From Edaphosphingomonas laterariae (GTDB lineage Bacteria; Pseudomonadota; Alphaproteobacteria; Sphingomonadales; Sphingomonadaceae), in the NCBI RefSeq assembly GCF_900188165.1, contig NZ_FZOS01000002.1:225818-289817 (forward strand): a DNA stretch of 64,000 bases, in the 5' to 3' direction. This document shows, piece after piece, positions 9,070-16,882 of this stretch. Both the position numbers and the translations under genes were made by a program. Under the pieces are notes generated by a model. That model made no database searches, was not told the origin of the DNA, and was given only the letters and a program-made list of their open reading frames with translations. Position 1 is the first letter of the stretch. The number at the start of each line of letters is the position of its first letter.

Positions 9070-10274
9070 GCCGCCGCCTCCAGCCGCCGGCCAAAGGGCC
9101 ACCAGCGTTTCAGCGCCTTGCCGGCCTTCGCCGCCCAGCGTTCGAGCGCGCCGATCGGCTGGCCGCCGGGCACGAAGGCGATGGTGTAATACATCCACCA
9201 GGTCAGCCCCGCGAACCCCAGGAACGGCACCCACAGCGAAATCAGCGGGTCCACGCGGCCCAGCGCGCCCAGCGCCTCGCCATATTCGTTGATCTTGTGT
9301 TGCGTCACCAGCATCACGATCGACAGGAACACGCCCAGCGACGATGTCGAACGCTTGGGCGGGATGGCCAGCGCCACCGCCAGCAGCGGCAGCAGGAACA
9401 TGGTCGCCACCTCGACCAGCCGGAAATGGAAATTGGCGCGCAGTTCGTTGCGGGTCTGCTGCGGCGTTTCCGGGTCGCGCGCGGTCATCACCAGCTCAGG
9501 CATGGTCATTTCGAGATCGCGGCCGCCGCGCTGGCGGAAGGCTTCCATCTTGGGCAGGTCGATCGGCAGGTCGTGGCCGACGAAGCTCAGCACGCGCGGC
9601 GTGCGGAAGCCCGGCGCGTCATGCACCAGCGTGCCGTTGGAAAGCCGGAGGATGATGACGTCGGGATCGTCGGTCGCCATGAAGGTGCCGCGTTCCGCCG
9701 TCACCGCCAGCGATTTGCCGTCGCGCGTCTCGGTCATCACGAAAATGCCCGAAAGGTCGCGCCCGCTGTCGCGGCTCTGTTCCACGCGCAGCGTCATCCG
9801 GCTGCCGAGGCGGGTGAATTCGCCCACCTTGATCGACGCGCCGAGCGCGCCCGATCGCAGTTCGAACCGCAGCCCTTCATAGGCATAGCGTGCATAAGGT
9901 TGGACGAAGCCGACGATGGCGAGGTTGAGCGCGGCCAGCGCGATCGCGAACATGTAGGGCACCTTGAGCAGCCGGCCATAGCCGACACCCAGCGCGCGCA
10001 GCACGTCCAGCTCCGACGACAGGGCAAGCCGGCGGAAGGCGAGCAGGATGCCCAGCATCAGCCCGATCGGGATGCCCAGCGACAGATATTCCGGAATCAT
10101 GTTGGCGAGCATCTTCCACACGACGCTCACCGGGCCGCCTTCGCTGGCGACGAAATCGAACAGCCGCAACATCTTGTCGAGCACGAGCAGCATCGCCGCG
10201 ACGACCAGCGTGCCGACAAGCGGCATCGTGATCAGGCGGGCCAGATAGCGGTCGGTGAGGCTCGCAAGTCTCAA
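9066..10274 (-). CDS. lptF: LPS export permease LptF
   Basis: A 402-residue YjgP/YjgQ family permease and the first gene of the lptFG pair. The start is a TTG at 10272-10274 (giving MRLASLTDRYL); no ATG in frame lies nearby upstream, and Met17 is the alternative. The sequence shows N-terminal membrane helices, the SSELDVLRALGVGYGRL coupling region, a central periplasmic domain and C-terminal helices including LVTQHKINEYGEALG. It has a basic tail after the last helix. It works with LptG and LptB in envelope glycolipid export. Confidence 0.92.
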   Translation of the reverse strand: MRLASLTDRYLARLITMPLVGTLVVAAMLLVLDKMLRLFDFVASEGGPVSVVWKMLANMIPEYLSLGIPIGLMLGILLAFRRLALSSELDVLRALGVGYGRLLKVPYMFAIALAALNLAIVGFVQPYARYAYEGLRFELRSGALGASIKVGEFTRLGSRMTLRVEQSRDSGRDLSGIFVMTETRDGKSLAVTAERGTFMATDDPDVIILRLSNGTLVHDAPGFRTPRVLSFVGHDLPIDLPKMEAFRQRGGRDLEMTMPELVMTARDPETPQQTRNELRANFHFRLVEVATMFLLPLLAVALAIPPKRSTSSLGVFLSIVMLVTQHKINEYGEALGALGRVDPLISLWVPFLGFAGLTWWMYYTIAFVPGGQPIGALERWAAKAGKALKRWWPFGRRLEAAA

Positions 10275-10398
10275 AATATGGTCGCCTCGTCACCATGATC
10301 TGGCCGCAATCGCAGCCGATTAAGGAATGCGTCGGGGGCATGCGTATCCCGCCGGGCGCGTTTTCAGCCCGGCTATAGCTTCCGGGAGTAGAGAGGTC

Positions 10399-10929
10399 AT
10401 GCTGAAACTGACGAGCTTCGTAACCATCCCCGTCGCGGCTTTCGCCGTGTCTTTGGGCGTGGGTGCGGGCGCGGCCCAGGCGGCGGTGCTCGGCCCCGAT
10501 GCCGCATCCTGCGCATCCGGCGCATCGGGCGCGGCCGTGCTGGTGAAGGTCGAAGGTTTCAAGGCGCGGACCGGCAATCTCCGCGTCCAGATTTATGGCG
10601 GCAATCCCGACGACTTTCTGGCCAAGGGCAAGAAATTGTCGCGGGTCGACCTGCCGGTCTCGTCATCGGGGCCGATGGAAGTGTGCGTCGCCTTGCCCAA
10701 GCCGGGCAATTATGCGGTCGCCGTCCGCCACGATGTCGATGGCAACGGCAAGTCCAGCCGCAACGACGGCGGCGGCTTTTCGCGCAACCCCGGCCTTTCG
10801 CTGGTTTCGCTCAAGCCCAAATATGACGAAGTGGTGATCTCGGTCGGCGGCCACGCCCGCAACGTGCCGGTGGTCCTCAATTATATCCAGGGATTGTCGA
10901 TCAAGCCGATCAAGACGGCGTCGAGGTAA
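10399..10929 (+). CDS. DUF2141 exported protein
   Basis: A 176-residue protein. The ATG at 10399 is chosen because GAGAGG lies just upstream and a clean signal peptide follows (about 1-29, ending AQA). The mature part matches the DUF2141 pattern: LRVQIYGG near the start, a central ALPKPGNYAVAVRHDVDGNGK and a C-terminal VVLNYIQG. The domain is a small beta-sandwich and is periplasmic; no biochemical role is established to my knowledge. It lies 4 bp upstream of a lipid kinase gene in the same direction, so it probably belongs to the same lipid-related unit. Confidence 0.85.
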   Translation: MLKLTSFVTIPVAAFAVSLGVGAGAAQAAVLGPDAASCASGASGAAVLVKVEGFKARTGNLRVQIYGGNPDDFLAKGKKLSRVDLPVSSSGPMEVCVALPKPGNYAVAVRHDVDGNGKSSRNDGGGFSRNPGLSLVSLKPKYDEVVISVGGHARNVPVVLNYIQGLSIKPIKTASR

Positions 10930-10933
10930 GAAT

Positions 10934-11896
10934 ATGGTCAGTGTCGCCCTGCTGTCTAACCCTCGTTCTACGGGCAACCGTGCGATGCTGCCGCGCATCC
11001 GCAGCTTTTGCGCGCAGCATGGCGAAATCTTCCATTATGAGGTCGAATCGATCGATCAGATCTCGGCCGCCTTCCGCACCATCGCGCGCGTCCAGCCCAA
11101 GGTGCTGGTCATCAACGGCGGCGACGGCACGGTGCAGGCGGCGCTGACCGAGCTTCACCTTGGCGGCCATTTCGGCGATTCGCCGCCGCCGGTGGCGGTG
11201 CTGCCCAACGGCAAGACCAACCTGATCGCGCTCGATCTCGGCGCCAAGGGCGATGCCATCGTCGCGCTCGAACGCGTGCTGGAAATCGCGCGCGGCGACA
11301 TGACCGATCATATCGTCCCGCGCGAACTGATCGCGTTGTCCGATGGCGGCGTGCGGCCGGTGCTCGGCATGTTCCTCGGCGGTGCGGGCCTGGCCGATTC
11401 GATCCTGTTCTGCCGCAACAAGATCTACCCGCTCGGCCTGCCCAACGGCTTCAGCCATGTGCTGACCGCGCTGGCCGTGTTCATGTCGCTGATCTTCGGT
11501 ATCCGCGCCGCGTTCCTGCCGCCGCGCCCCAGCCAGGTGCGCGTGTCGCTGATTCGCCAGGGCCAAATCGAAGGCCGTTTCGCGCTGCTGATCGTCACCA
11601 CGCTCCACAAGCTGCTGCTCGGCAGCAAGACGGGCGGGGCGGGGGCTTCGGGCCTGCAATTGATGATGGTCGAACAGCGCCCGCTGTCGCTGCTGCGGGC
11701 GATGGTGGCGGCGGCGTTCGGGCGGCTGGACCGGCAGGCGCTGGATGGGGTTCACCTTCAGCGCGGTGACGAGATCCGCATCGAAGGCGATCGTTCCAGC
11801 GTGATCCTCGACGGCGAACTGTTCCAGGCGAACAAGGGCCGGCCGATCGTGCTGAAGCAGACGCCGCCGATGCCTTTCCTCCGCCTCGCGGCCTGA
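10934..11896 (+). CDS. Diacylglycerol/ceramide kinase family lipid kinase
   Basis: A 320-residue protein of the DAGK-catalytic/YegS-BmrU/sphingosine kinase superfamily. The N-terminal VALLSNPRSTGN and the nucleotide-binding NGGDGTVQ (61-68) are diagnostic. A second family signature, VILDGELFQA, is near the C-terminus. A hydrophobic stretch (about 170-195) could touch the membrane. It should transfer phosphate from ATP to a lipid hydroxyl (diacylglycerol, ceramide or sphingoid base). The next gene resembles a CDP-lipid-forming cytidylyltransferase, which would use the phosphorylated lipid; that link is inference. Confidence 0.85.
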   Translation: MVSVALLSNPRSTGNRAMLPRIRSFCAQHGEIFHYEVESIDQISAAFRTIARVQPKVLVINGGDGTVQAALTELHLGGHFGDSPPPVAVLPNGKTNLIALDLGAKGDAIVALERVLEIARGDMTDHIVPRELIALSDGGVRPVLGMFLGGAGLADSILFCRNKIYPLGLPNGFSHVLTALAVFMSLIFGIRAAFLPPRPSQVRVSLIRQGQIEGRFALLIVTTLHKLLLGSKTGGAGASGLQLMMVEQRPLSLLRAMVAAAFGRLDRQALDGVHLQRGDEIRIEGDRSSVILDGELFQANKGRPIVLKQTPPMPFLRLAA

Positions 11897-11915
11897 AAGG
11901 CGCATAACGCCCCTT

Positions 11916-12818
11916 ATGGATGCGCTTGTTGCCCTAGTGGCGGCCGAACTCGGCCAGCCGGTCGATCCGCGTGCGGCGAAGCTCGCCGCCGCGATCGCCG
12001 CGCGCTATGGCGGTGCCTCGCGCGCCGTGCTCTTCTACGGCTCCTGCCTGCGCGAAACCCGGCTCGACGGGCTGATGCTCGATTTCTACCTGATCGTTTC
12101 GGATTATCGCGCCGCTTATGGCAAAAGCTGGCTCCCCTCCGCCAACCGGCTCATCCCGCCCAATGTCTTTCCGTTCGAAGCGGATGGCCTCGCCGCCAAA
12201 TATGCGGTGTTGAGCGAGGCGGATTTCGCCCGGCTCTGCTCCACCAAGGCGGATAATGTTTCGGTCTGGGCGCGCTTCGCCCAACCTTCGCGGCTGGTCT
12301 GGTCCGCCGATGAAGCGGCGGCGGCGCGCGCGGTTGCCGCTGTCGCGCAGGCCGCGCCGACGCTGCTCGCGCTTGCGGCGCCCACCCGCGCCGCGCCCGC
12401 GGAAGATCCGCTCGATCTCTGGCGGCAGGGCTTCACCCTCACCTACGGTGCCGAATTGCGGGCCGAACGTGGTGGCCGCCCCGGCGCGATCGTCGATGCC
12501 GATCCCGATCGCTATCGCCGCTTTTCCGCCCCGGCGCTCGCCGCCGCCGGCATCGATCCCGCCGCCATCTACTCGCCGGCCGATCGCACCCGCGCGCAGG
12601 CCCGCTGGCGCGCGCTCCAGCGGCGCGGCAAGGCGCTCACCCTCGTCCGGCTGGCCAAGGCCAGCGCCACCTTCGCCGGCGGCATCGATTATCTGGCGTG
12701 GAAGATCAACCGCCACGCCGGCACCGCGATCGCGATCAAGCCCTGGCAACGCCGCTGGCCGCTGCTCGGCGCCATGGTGCTGCTCCCCCGCCTGCTGATG
12801 AAAGGCGCGGTCCGCTAA
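11916..12818 (+). CDS. TAM41-like nucleotidyltransferase (possible lipid-phosphate cytidylyltransferase)
   Basis: A 300-residue protein. YGSCLRETRLDGLMLDFYLIV (YGS 41-43, LDF 55-57) has the GS...D.D layout of nucleotidyltransferases. Downstream, KYAVLSEADF (95-104) and VWARFAQPSRLVW (117-129) line up by eye with the KYGV.S..DF and GR.QKPV segments I associate with mitochondrial TAM41, which makes CDP-diacylglycerol from phosphatidate and CTP. It follows a lipid kinase by 20 bp, so kinase and cytidylyltransferase could act in sequence on diacylglycerol or ceramide. The C-terminus ends in a hydrophobic, basic segment suited to membrane contact. The identification rests on motif memory, not a search. 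Confidence 0.6.
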   Translation: MDALVALVAAELGQPVDPRAAKLAAAIAARYGGASRAVLFYGSCLRETRLDGLMLDFYLIVSDYRAAYGKSWLPSANRLIPPNVFPFEADGLAAKYAVLSEADFARLCSTKADNVSVWARFAQPSRLVWSADEAAAARAVAAVAQAAPTLLALAAPTRAAPAEDPLDLWRQGFTLTYGAELRAERGGRPGAIVDADPDRYRRFSAPALAAAGIDPAAIYSPADRTRAQARWRALQRRGKALTLVRLAKASATFAGGIDYLAWKINRHAGTAIAIKPWQRRWPLLGAMVLLPRLLMKGAVR

Positions 12819-13117
12819 AAGCGCAGGCTGGCTGGAATGGGCCGCTGCTGGATGTGCAGCTCAACGACGAAATTTGATCGAGAGGAAAGGCCCCCGGCGA
12901 GCAGGCGCGGCTAAGCCGCGCGCCTCGCCTGGCGGGCCGTGGCAGGCGCAGGCTTCCCTCGGGATCGGAGCGACTGTCTCGGACGATTAAGCGCCACAGT
13001 GACGATGGCGCCCACAGCTTTGCGAGCGCGTGAATTCAGGCGCCATGCCGTGGTCCGCAGACGATGAATCACCCACCGGAGGTGGATGATTTTAAACAGT
13101 TTTCGGGTTTGAAAATA
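12819..13117. other. Chromosomal intergenic region left of prophage
   Basis: No gene is seen. GCGCGGCTAAGCCGCGC near 12907-12923 forms a strong hairpin that may terminate the upstream lipid genes. A second hairpin (ATCACCCACC paired with GGTGGATGAT, about 13070-13092) is followed by TTTTAAA and lies just left of the attachment repeat. It may have been the terminator of the tRNA-Ser transcript before integration. Confidence 0.5.
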
Positions 13118-13132
13118 TGGCGGAGAGGGTGG
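13118..13132. repeat. Left attachment repeat (attL core)
   Basis: TGGCGGAGAGGGTGG is identical to the last 15 bases of the tRNA-Ser gene (complement strand) at 54260-54274. Flanking bases differ at once on both sides. It marks the left prophage boundary. Confidence 0.85.
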
Positions 13133-13195
13133 CCGTTAAATAATCGGCCTAACGAATTGATATAACGAGCCTAAGCGGCGAACCTCCCCGCCATT

Positions 13196-13216
13196 TTCCA
13201 TATACCTTACCATATT
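13196..13216. repeat. Candidate integrase arm-type sites, left
   Basis: TCCATATA (13196-13203) and ACCATATT (13209-13216) lie about 65-85 bp inside the left attachment core. They resemble the ACCATAT repeats next to the integrase at the other end, which suggests paired arm-type binding sites. Confidence 0.4.
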
Positions 13217-13250
13217 CGGCGATCGGTGTGAGATCCCGGCTCGATAGCGC

Positions 13251-13967
13251 CTAGGCGTTGCTAGCCAGCAGCTTGATGGCGTTGGCGCGAGCCAGCACCG
13301 TCGAGCGTAGGACATCGCCGCCATCGCGCATCGCATTGATGACGCGCCTTTCCTGCCCCGTAATCTGTCGGCGGCCTGTCAACACATAGAGCACGTCGAT
13401 CTCGGCGTAGATCAGCACCTCGATGCGTTTGCCTTTTCGGATACCGCCGTGACCTTGTTCGATCGCACGGATGATCGGGGTCGAGAAACCGGGGAGTGCG
13501 GCCAGCGGCTTGCCACTTTCCGCCTCCCAGCGAAGCCGCTCCTCGCGGAAACGATCGCCAACACTCTTCTCAATGCCATCGTACAGGCTGTCGGCCGCGA
13601 TCGGATCAATCGCGGGCGGCGGGTAGCAGCCATGCTTGCGGATCGAGGGGAGGACTTCGTGGGTTACCAGGCGCCGGAGACGATAAGCGCTTGTGCCCGG
13701 TTTGAGAGCCGCATCAGATCGAAGGATTATCTGCAGCGCCCCCGGTTCGCTGACGAGAGTCACCTCCTGTCGGCCGCCAAGGGTCGCACTTTGAATAGTC
13801 GCTTTGTCTTCGTCGTCTAGGCGCGACGCCACATCTCGCGAGTTGCGAATCCCGAGAGCGTGGCAAAGGTCAGGTAGGACAAACCAAGGCTCACCGTTTC
13901 GGCCCAAGATGCGGAAAATTTCGCCATCGAAATCAATCGGAATTAGAGCGTCCACGCGGTCTCTCAC
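13251..13967 (-). CDS. BRO-N domain antirepressor-type protein
   Basis: A 238-residue protein. The N-terminal 110 residues fit the BRO-N domain: FRILGRNGEPWFVLPDLCHALGIRN, then a VTLVSEPGALQIILRS-type segment and YRLRRLVTHEVLPSIRKHGCY. These domains bind DNA and occur in phage antirepressors. The C-terminal half (residues about 120-238) carries AIEQGHGGIRKGKRIEVLIYAEIDVLYVL and is not recognised. It is the gene nearest attL and is transcribed toward it, with a ribbon-helix-helix gene overlapping its start by 4 nt. It could counter the CI repressor or regulate cargo; which one is not known. Confidence 0.8.
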   Translation of the reverse strand: MRDRVDALIPIDFDGEIFRILGRNGEPWFVLPDLCHALGIRNSRDVASRLDDEDKATIQSATLGGRQEVTLVSEPGALQIILRSDAALKPGTSAYRLRRLVTHEVLPSIRKHGCYPPPAIDPIAADSLYDGIEKSVGDRFREERLRWEAESGKPLAALPGFSTPIIRAIEQGHGGIRKGKRIEVLIYAEIDVLYVLTGRRQITGQERRVINAMRDGGDVLRSTVLARANAIKLLASNA

Positions 13968-14116
13968 CCCTGCAGATAACCCTTCGCGCGAAGCCAGTCA
14001 GTGAGTATTTTCACCACAAGAGATGACAGCGACCGCTGATCATCTTTGGCGGCTTTCTCCAAGGCCGATTTAAGCTCGGCGTCCACGCGGAACGCAATGG
14101 GGTGATCCTTTTTCAT
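13964..14116 (-). CDS. Arc/CopG-type ribbon-helix-helix regulator
   Basis: A 50-residue protein: MKKDHPIAFRVDAELK, then a helix pair with SLSSLVVKILTDWL. The pattern of a short beta strand (IAFRVD) followed by two helices is that of Arc-like DNA-binding dimers. I prefer the ATG at 14114-14116; an in-frame ATG 12 nt earlier lies inside the perfect palindrome ACAAGATGCATCTTGT (14118-14133), which looks like its own operator. The next gene (BRO-N protein) overlaps its end by 4 nt, so this protein probably represses the pair. Confidence 0.75.
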   Translation of the reverse strand: MKKDHPIAFRVDAELKSALEKAAKDDQRSLSSLVVKILTDWLRAKGYLQG

Positions 14117-14117
14117 G

Positions 14118-14267
14118 ACAAGATGCATCTTGTAAACGTATGAGCTTGTCAAACCTTTAATGAAGGGTGTCGGTTAAACCGACACCCTTCATTATTTCAT
14201 TGACGTTCTCATAATATGTATGAGAAGTGATGCGGCCCGGTATAAGGCGGCAACCTTACACCGGGCC
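14118..14267. promoter_or_regulatory. Regulatory cluster upstream of the ribbon-helix-helix gene
   Basis: Four ordered elements are seen. ACAAGATGCATCTTGT (14118-14133) is a perfect palindrome abutting the regulator start. A perfect 16-bp stem (14159-14174 with 14178-14193) has a 3-nt loop TAA and A/T-rich flanks, and can act as a terminator in both directions. TTCTCATA-N5-TATGAGAA (14206-14226) is a second palindromic operator; its half TATGAG recurs at 14139-14144. A 14-bp stem with one mismatch (14234-14247 with 14254-14267, loop CGGCAA) follows. Together they suggest autoregulation by the small regulator. Confidence 0.65.
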
Positions 14268-15160
14268 TAACTCCAACCGAGGGATCAGACCCCATGGCTA
14301 AAGCTGCGGCCGATCATAGACCGAACGCTCACCCTGGCGACATGCCAAACATCTACCGGGCGACACCCGCCTGCTCGCGCGGCTGTTCGCGCTGTTTGAT
14401 CGCGTGCGCGGTCGCGGTGCGCGCGCGCGACGACATCCTCAAAGAGTTGGCGCTCGCGGAAAAGGCTGTGCTCGAGTTTATGCCATCAGCGTCGTTCTCT
14501 CGCCATTGAGTGTGGCGGTGGCTGTGGAACGGAGCCGGCCATTACATGATGACGGCTATTCCGGAAAAAAGGCAACATCCGTTACCTTGGCGGAAATCTG
14601 CGGTTTTTGACGCAACAAAAAGGGCAACCTCACCGCAACAAGGTAACGTTAGAAAAAGGCAACATTTCATATCGAAAAACCCTAGGATTTCTGCGGGTGT
14701 TGCGTTTTTTCGCGCCAGAGGTGACGAAAGGTAACGCCTCAAAGGCAACACAGATTTCCATTGCAATCCAATAGGTTGACCTATCGATTTCGGGGCAGGT
14801 AGCGGATGTTGCGGTTTCCCGCCTATGCCATATCCTCTGGCGGCCACCGGCGGCGAAAGCCTCACGCGGATTGACCGCTGCGCCGTGATCCACCCGCAAG
14901 CGCGCCTGGACGATAAGAGTGGGGCCGGTGGCTGCATCAAAGCGCATCAGCGCGTCGCCTCTGCAGATCATTCATCGGCCTAGGCTGCCGGCCATTTCCG
15001 GCCTGATCGGATCGTGCATCAAAAGGGACATGAAAAGTGCGCGGGCGAGGCGGGGGGAAAAGCGCGCGATTTGGGGTCGCGGCGAGCGGGGCGCCCCCTC
15101 GGGGCGGCAGCCCTCGCGGCCGAGTTCGACCGCATGGTGCGTCGGCACCACTGACTGGAC
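14268..15160. other. Mostly non-coding stretch with GGCAAC/GGTAAC repeats
   Basis: No convincing gene occurs in these roughly 900 bp. A 71-codon plus-strand frame from the ATG at 14294 has only a weak ribosome site and no family. Between 14570 and 14815 the hexamers GGCAAC and GGTAAC, or close variants, recur at about 14571, 14623, 14642, 14658, 14730 and 14744, and as GTTGC on the other strand at about 14699 and 14808. The base composition there is AT-richer than the flanks. It may be a decayed gene or a protein-binding region. Confidence 0.45.
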
Positions 15161-15505
15161 ATGAGGATGGTGACCGATCACAACGCTGGCATGGACGGAC
15201 TGCAGGAGTATCAGCGCCGCTTTTTCGAGCTGGCGACCAGCGACGACGCTGCCATCAGGCGCTTTGCGTTCATCGGCGCGCGGCGTGGCGACGCGCGCCG
15301 CTTCTATCAGGTCGAGCAGCTCCGCATCGACGCGACGGTCCTCGGCCTATCTCTCGAGACCTTTCAGGGCATCGTGGAGCGCGTGAACGATCGTGCGAAG
15401 ATCTCGGCGACATGGGGAACCTTCGGCGACCGCCTGGCGGCGATCCGCGAGGAAATCTTCGCCGTCGCCGACAACAAAAAGGGCGCCGGTTTCCCGACGC
15501 CCTGA
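15161..15505 (+). CDS. Hypothetical protein
   Basis: A 114-residue mostly helical protein (LQEYQRRFFELATSDDAAIRRFAFIGARRGDARR... FGDRLAAIREEIFAVADNKK). No family is recognised. The start is ATG at 15161, with 15167 (second ATG) as an alternative. Its last codons overlap the terminator hairpin at 15481-15502, a compact arrangement that supports it being a real 3' end. It is convergent with the leftward portal/terminase unit. Confidence 0.5.
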   Translation: MRMVTDHNAGMDGLQEYQRRFFELATSDDAAIRRFAFIGARRGDARRFYQVEQLRIDATVLGLSLETFQGIVERVNDRAKISATWGTFGDRLAAIREEIFAVADNKKGAGFPTP

Positions 15506-15508
15506 CTT
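15476..15508. terminator. Terminator between convergent phage genes
   Basis: GGGCG (15481-15485) pairs with CGCCC (15498-15502), extended by CGG/CCG beyond one mismatch, after AAAAA. It separates the rightward hypothetical gene from the leftward late unit. Confidence 0.6.
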
Positions 15509-15514
15509 TGGAAA

Positions 15515-15808
15515 TTAGCCGTCAGTTCTGCGGAACCGGGCAATCGTATCGCCTTCAAACACGGCGATAATGGGCCCCCAGCCCGCCATAGGGCCGTGGT
15601 CGATTGTTCCCAAAAACCCGTTGATTACGCCAAGAATACCAGTGCGATAGGTGTCACCATGCTTCGCCACTTGAACGGAGGGATGGTTCGCAATTGCACA
15701 CCCGCAGGGCGGTCGATGGGAAACGAGGTCGTTCACAAAGGAACTGTCGAGCGCGAGCAACTCGTTCAGGAAGGCTATCATCGCGTCGGCTTCGGGTCTG
15801 ACGGTCAT
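15515..15808 (-). CDS. Small phage protein downstream of portal
   Basis: A 97-residue protein: MIAFLNELLALDSSFVNDLVSHRPPCGCAIANHPSVQV, then YRTGILGVINGFLG and GWGPIIAVFEGDTIARFRRT. I recognise the overall pattern as a small conserved protein of unknown function in other phages and prophages. It follows the portal gene by 24 bp in the same direction, so it is probably the last gene of the leftward terminase-portal unit. Confidence 0.75.
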   Translation of the reverse strand: MTVRPEADAMIAFLNELLALDSSFVNDLVSHRPPCGCAIANHPSVQVAKHGDTYRTGILGVINGFLGTIDHGPMAGWGPIIAVFEGDTIARFRRTDG

Positions 15809-15832
15809 GTCTCCGCTTCCTTTCGTGATCTA

Positions 15833-16882
15833 TCACGCCGCTTCGGCGCGCACCCGTTCGCGGAAGCGCACCGCTTCGACGCCGAGCTGATCGTTGAGAT
15901 CGAGGAACACGGCCTGCAGCGGCTCGATCTCCAGTTCGAAGAACCCGTCTAGCGCCTTGGCCGGATCGCCGAAGCCGCCGGCATTGGCGGGCACGATGCC
16001 GAGCAGCTGGGGCGGCACACGGTGCGCGGCTAGGACGTCGTCGCGCGTCGTGTTCTTGATGCCGAGAAACTCGTCCTTCGCCCCGGCCTCGGCGATCGGC
16101 AGCAGCTTGAGGCCATCCTGTTTGCCATCGGGCGCGTGGAGCAACAGATTGCGGAAATTGCCCGGTCCCTTCGCGTTTTTCAGGGCCTCCTTCATCTTGT
16201 CGACATCGCCATCCGCGAACTGGCCCGTCGCGTACAGGATATAGCCGGCATGGCTGCCGTTCAGATAATAGCGGCGGCGGAACAGTGTCGCGCTTTCGTT
16301 GAGCAGCGCCGACTGCAGGGCCGACAGATATTCGGGCAGCCCATAGATCTCCTGATTGATATCAGGCGCCATGATCGCGGCGATGCGCCCTTCGGGATAT
16401 TCCACCTCGTCGCGCTGGCTGGGCGTCCACCAGAAGGTGCCCGGCTTCACGCCGCGCCGGGTGTATTTGGCGAGGCTGTGGCCGATATCGAGCACCCCGC
16501 CCAGGCGGTTGCGCCGGATCTCGAAGAATGCGTTGCCGAAAACGAGATAGTCCATCACGGCAGCCATGAACGTCTTGCGCGACAGCCAGGGCGTCGGATC
16601 AAGGCTGGCAGCCAGCAGGTTGCGCTTGAGCAGGATCGCCGAGCTGTGGTGCGGCGAAACGCGGAAGGCGCGGGCAAGGCCATGGAAGGGCACCGGCGGC
16701 TCGTACCAACGATGATTGTGCCAGCATTCGAACATCTCGAGCATGGTGGCGCGATCAAGCACCGGCTCGGGATCGCCGAAGCTGAACGCCTGAATGCCGC
16801 GATTGTCATTGGACGCCTCGATCGCGCCGGAACGGGCGTCGCGGGCCTCGGCCCGGCTCATGCGGCGCGCGCGCTTGCTCAT
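15833..16882 (-). CDS. Portal protein, PBSX/P2 gpQ family
   Basis: A 349-residue portal protein. Signs are FSFGDPEPVLDRATMLEMFECWHNHRWYEPPVPFHGLARAFR near the N-terminus, then KRNLLAASLDPTPWLSRKTF, MAPDINQEIYGLPEYLSALQSALLNESATLFRRRYYLNGSHAGYILY and VPPQLLGIVPANAGGFGD, which is the usual gpQ order. It forms the dodecameric DNA-entry ring of the head. Its ATG shares one base with the terminase stop (TGATG), so the two are coupled. The length is normal for P2-type portals. Confidence 0.93.
   Translation of the reverse strand: MSKRARRMSRAEARDARSGAIEASNDNRGIQAFSFGDPEPVLDRATMLEMFECWHNHRWYEPPVPFHGLARAFRVSPHHSSAILLKRNLLAASLDPTPWLSRKTFMAAVMDYLVFGNAFFEIRRNRLGGVLDIGHSLAKYTRRGVKPGTFWWTPSQRDEVEYPEGRIAAIMAPDINQEIYGLPEYLSALQSALLNESATLFRRRYYLNGSHAGYILYATGQFADGDVDKMKEALKNAKGPGNFRNLLLHAPDGKQDGLKLLPIAEAGAKDEFLGIKNTTRDDVLAAHRVPPQLLGIVPANAGGFGDPAKALDGFFELEIEPLQAVFLDLNDQLGVEAVRFRERVRAEAA

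Noticed and set aside
14159..14193. A small insertion-sequence end or miniature transposon from the perfect inverted repeat
   Set aside because: The two arms are separated by 3 bp only and no target duplication is visible; a hairpin terminator or operator is more economical.
14542..14940. A 132-codon minus-strand frame in the repeat-rich gap
   Set aside because: No ribosome site, Arg/Pro/Ser-rich and spanning the GGCAAC repeats. There is no support for coding.
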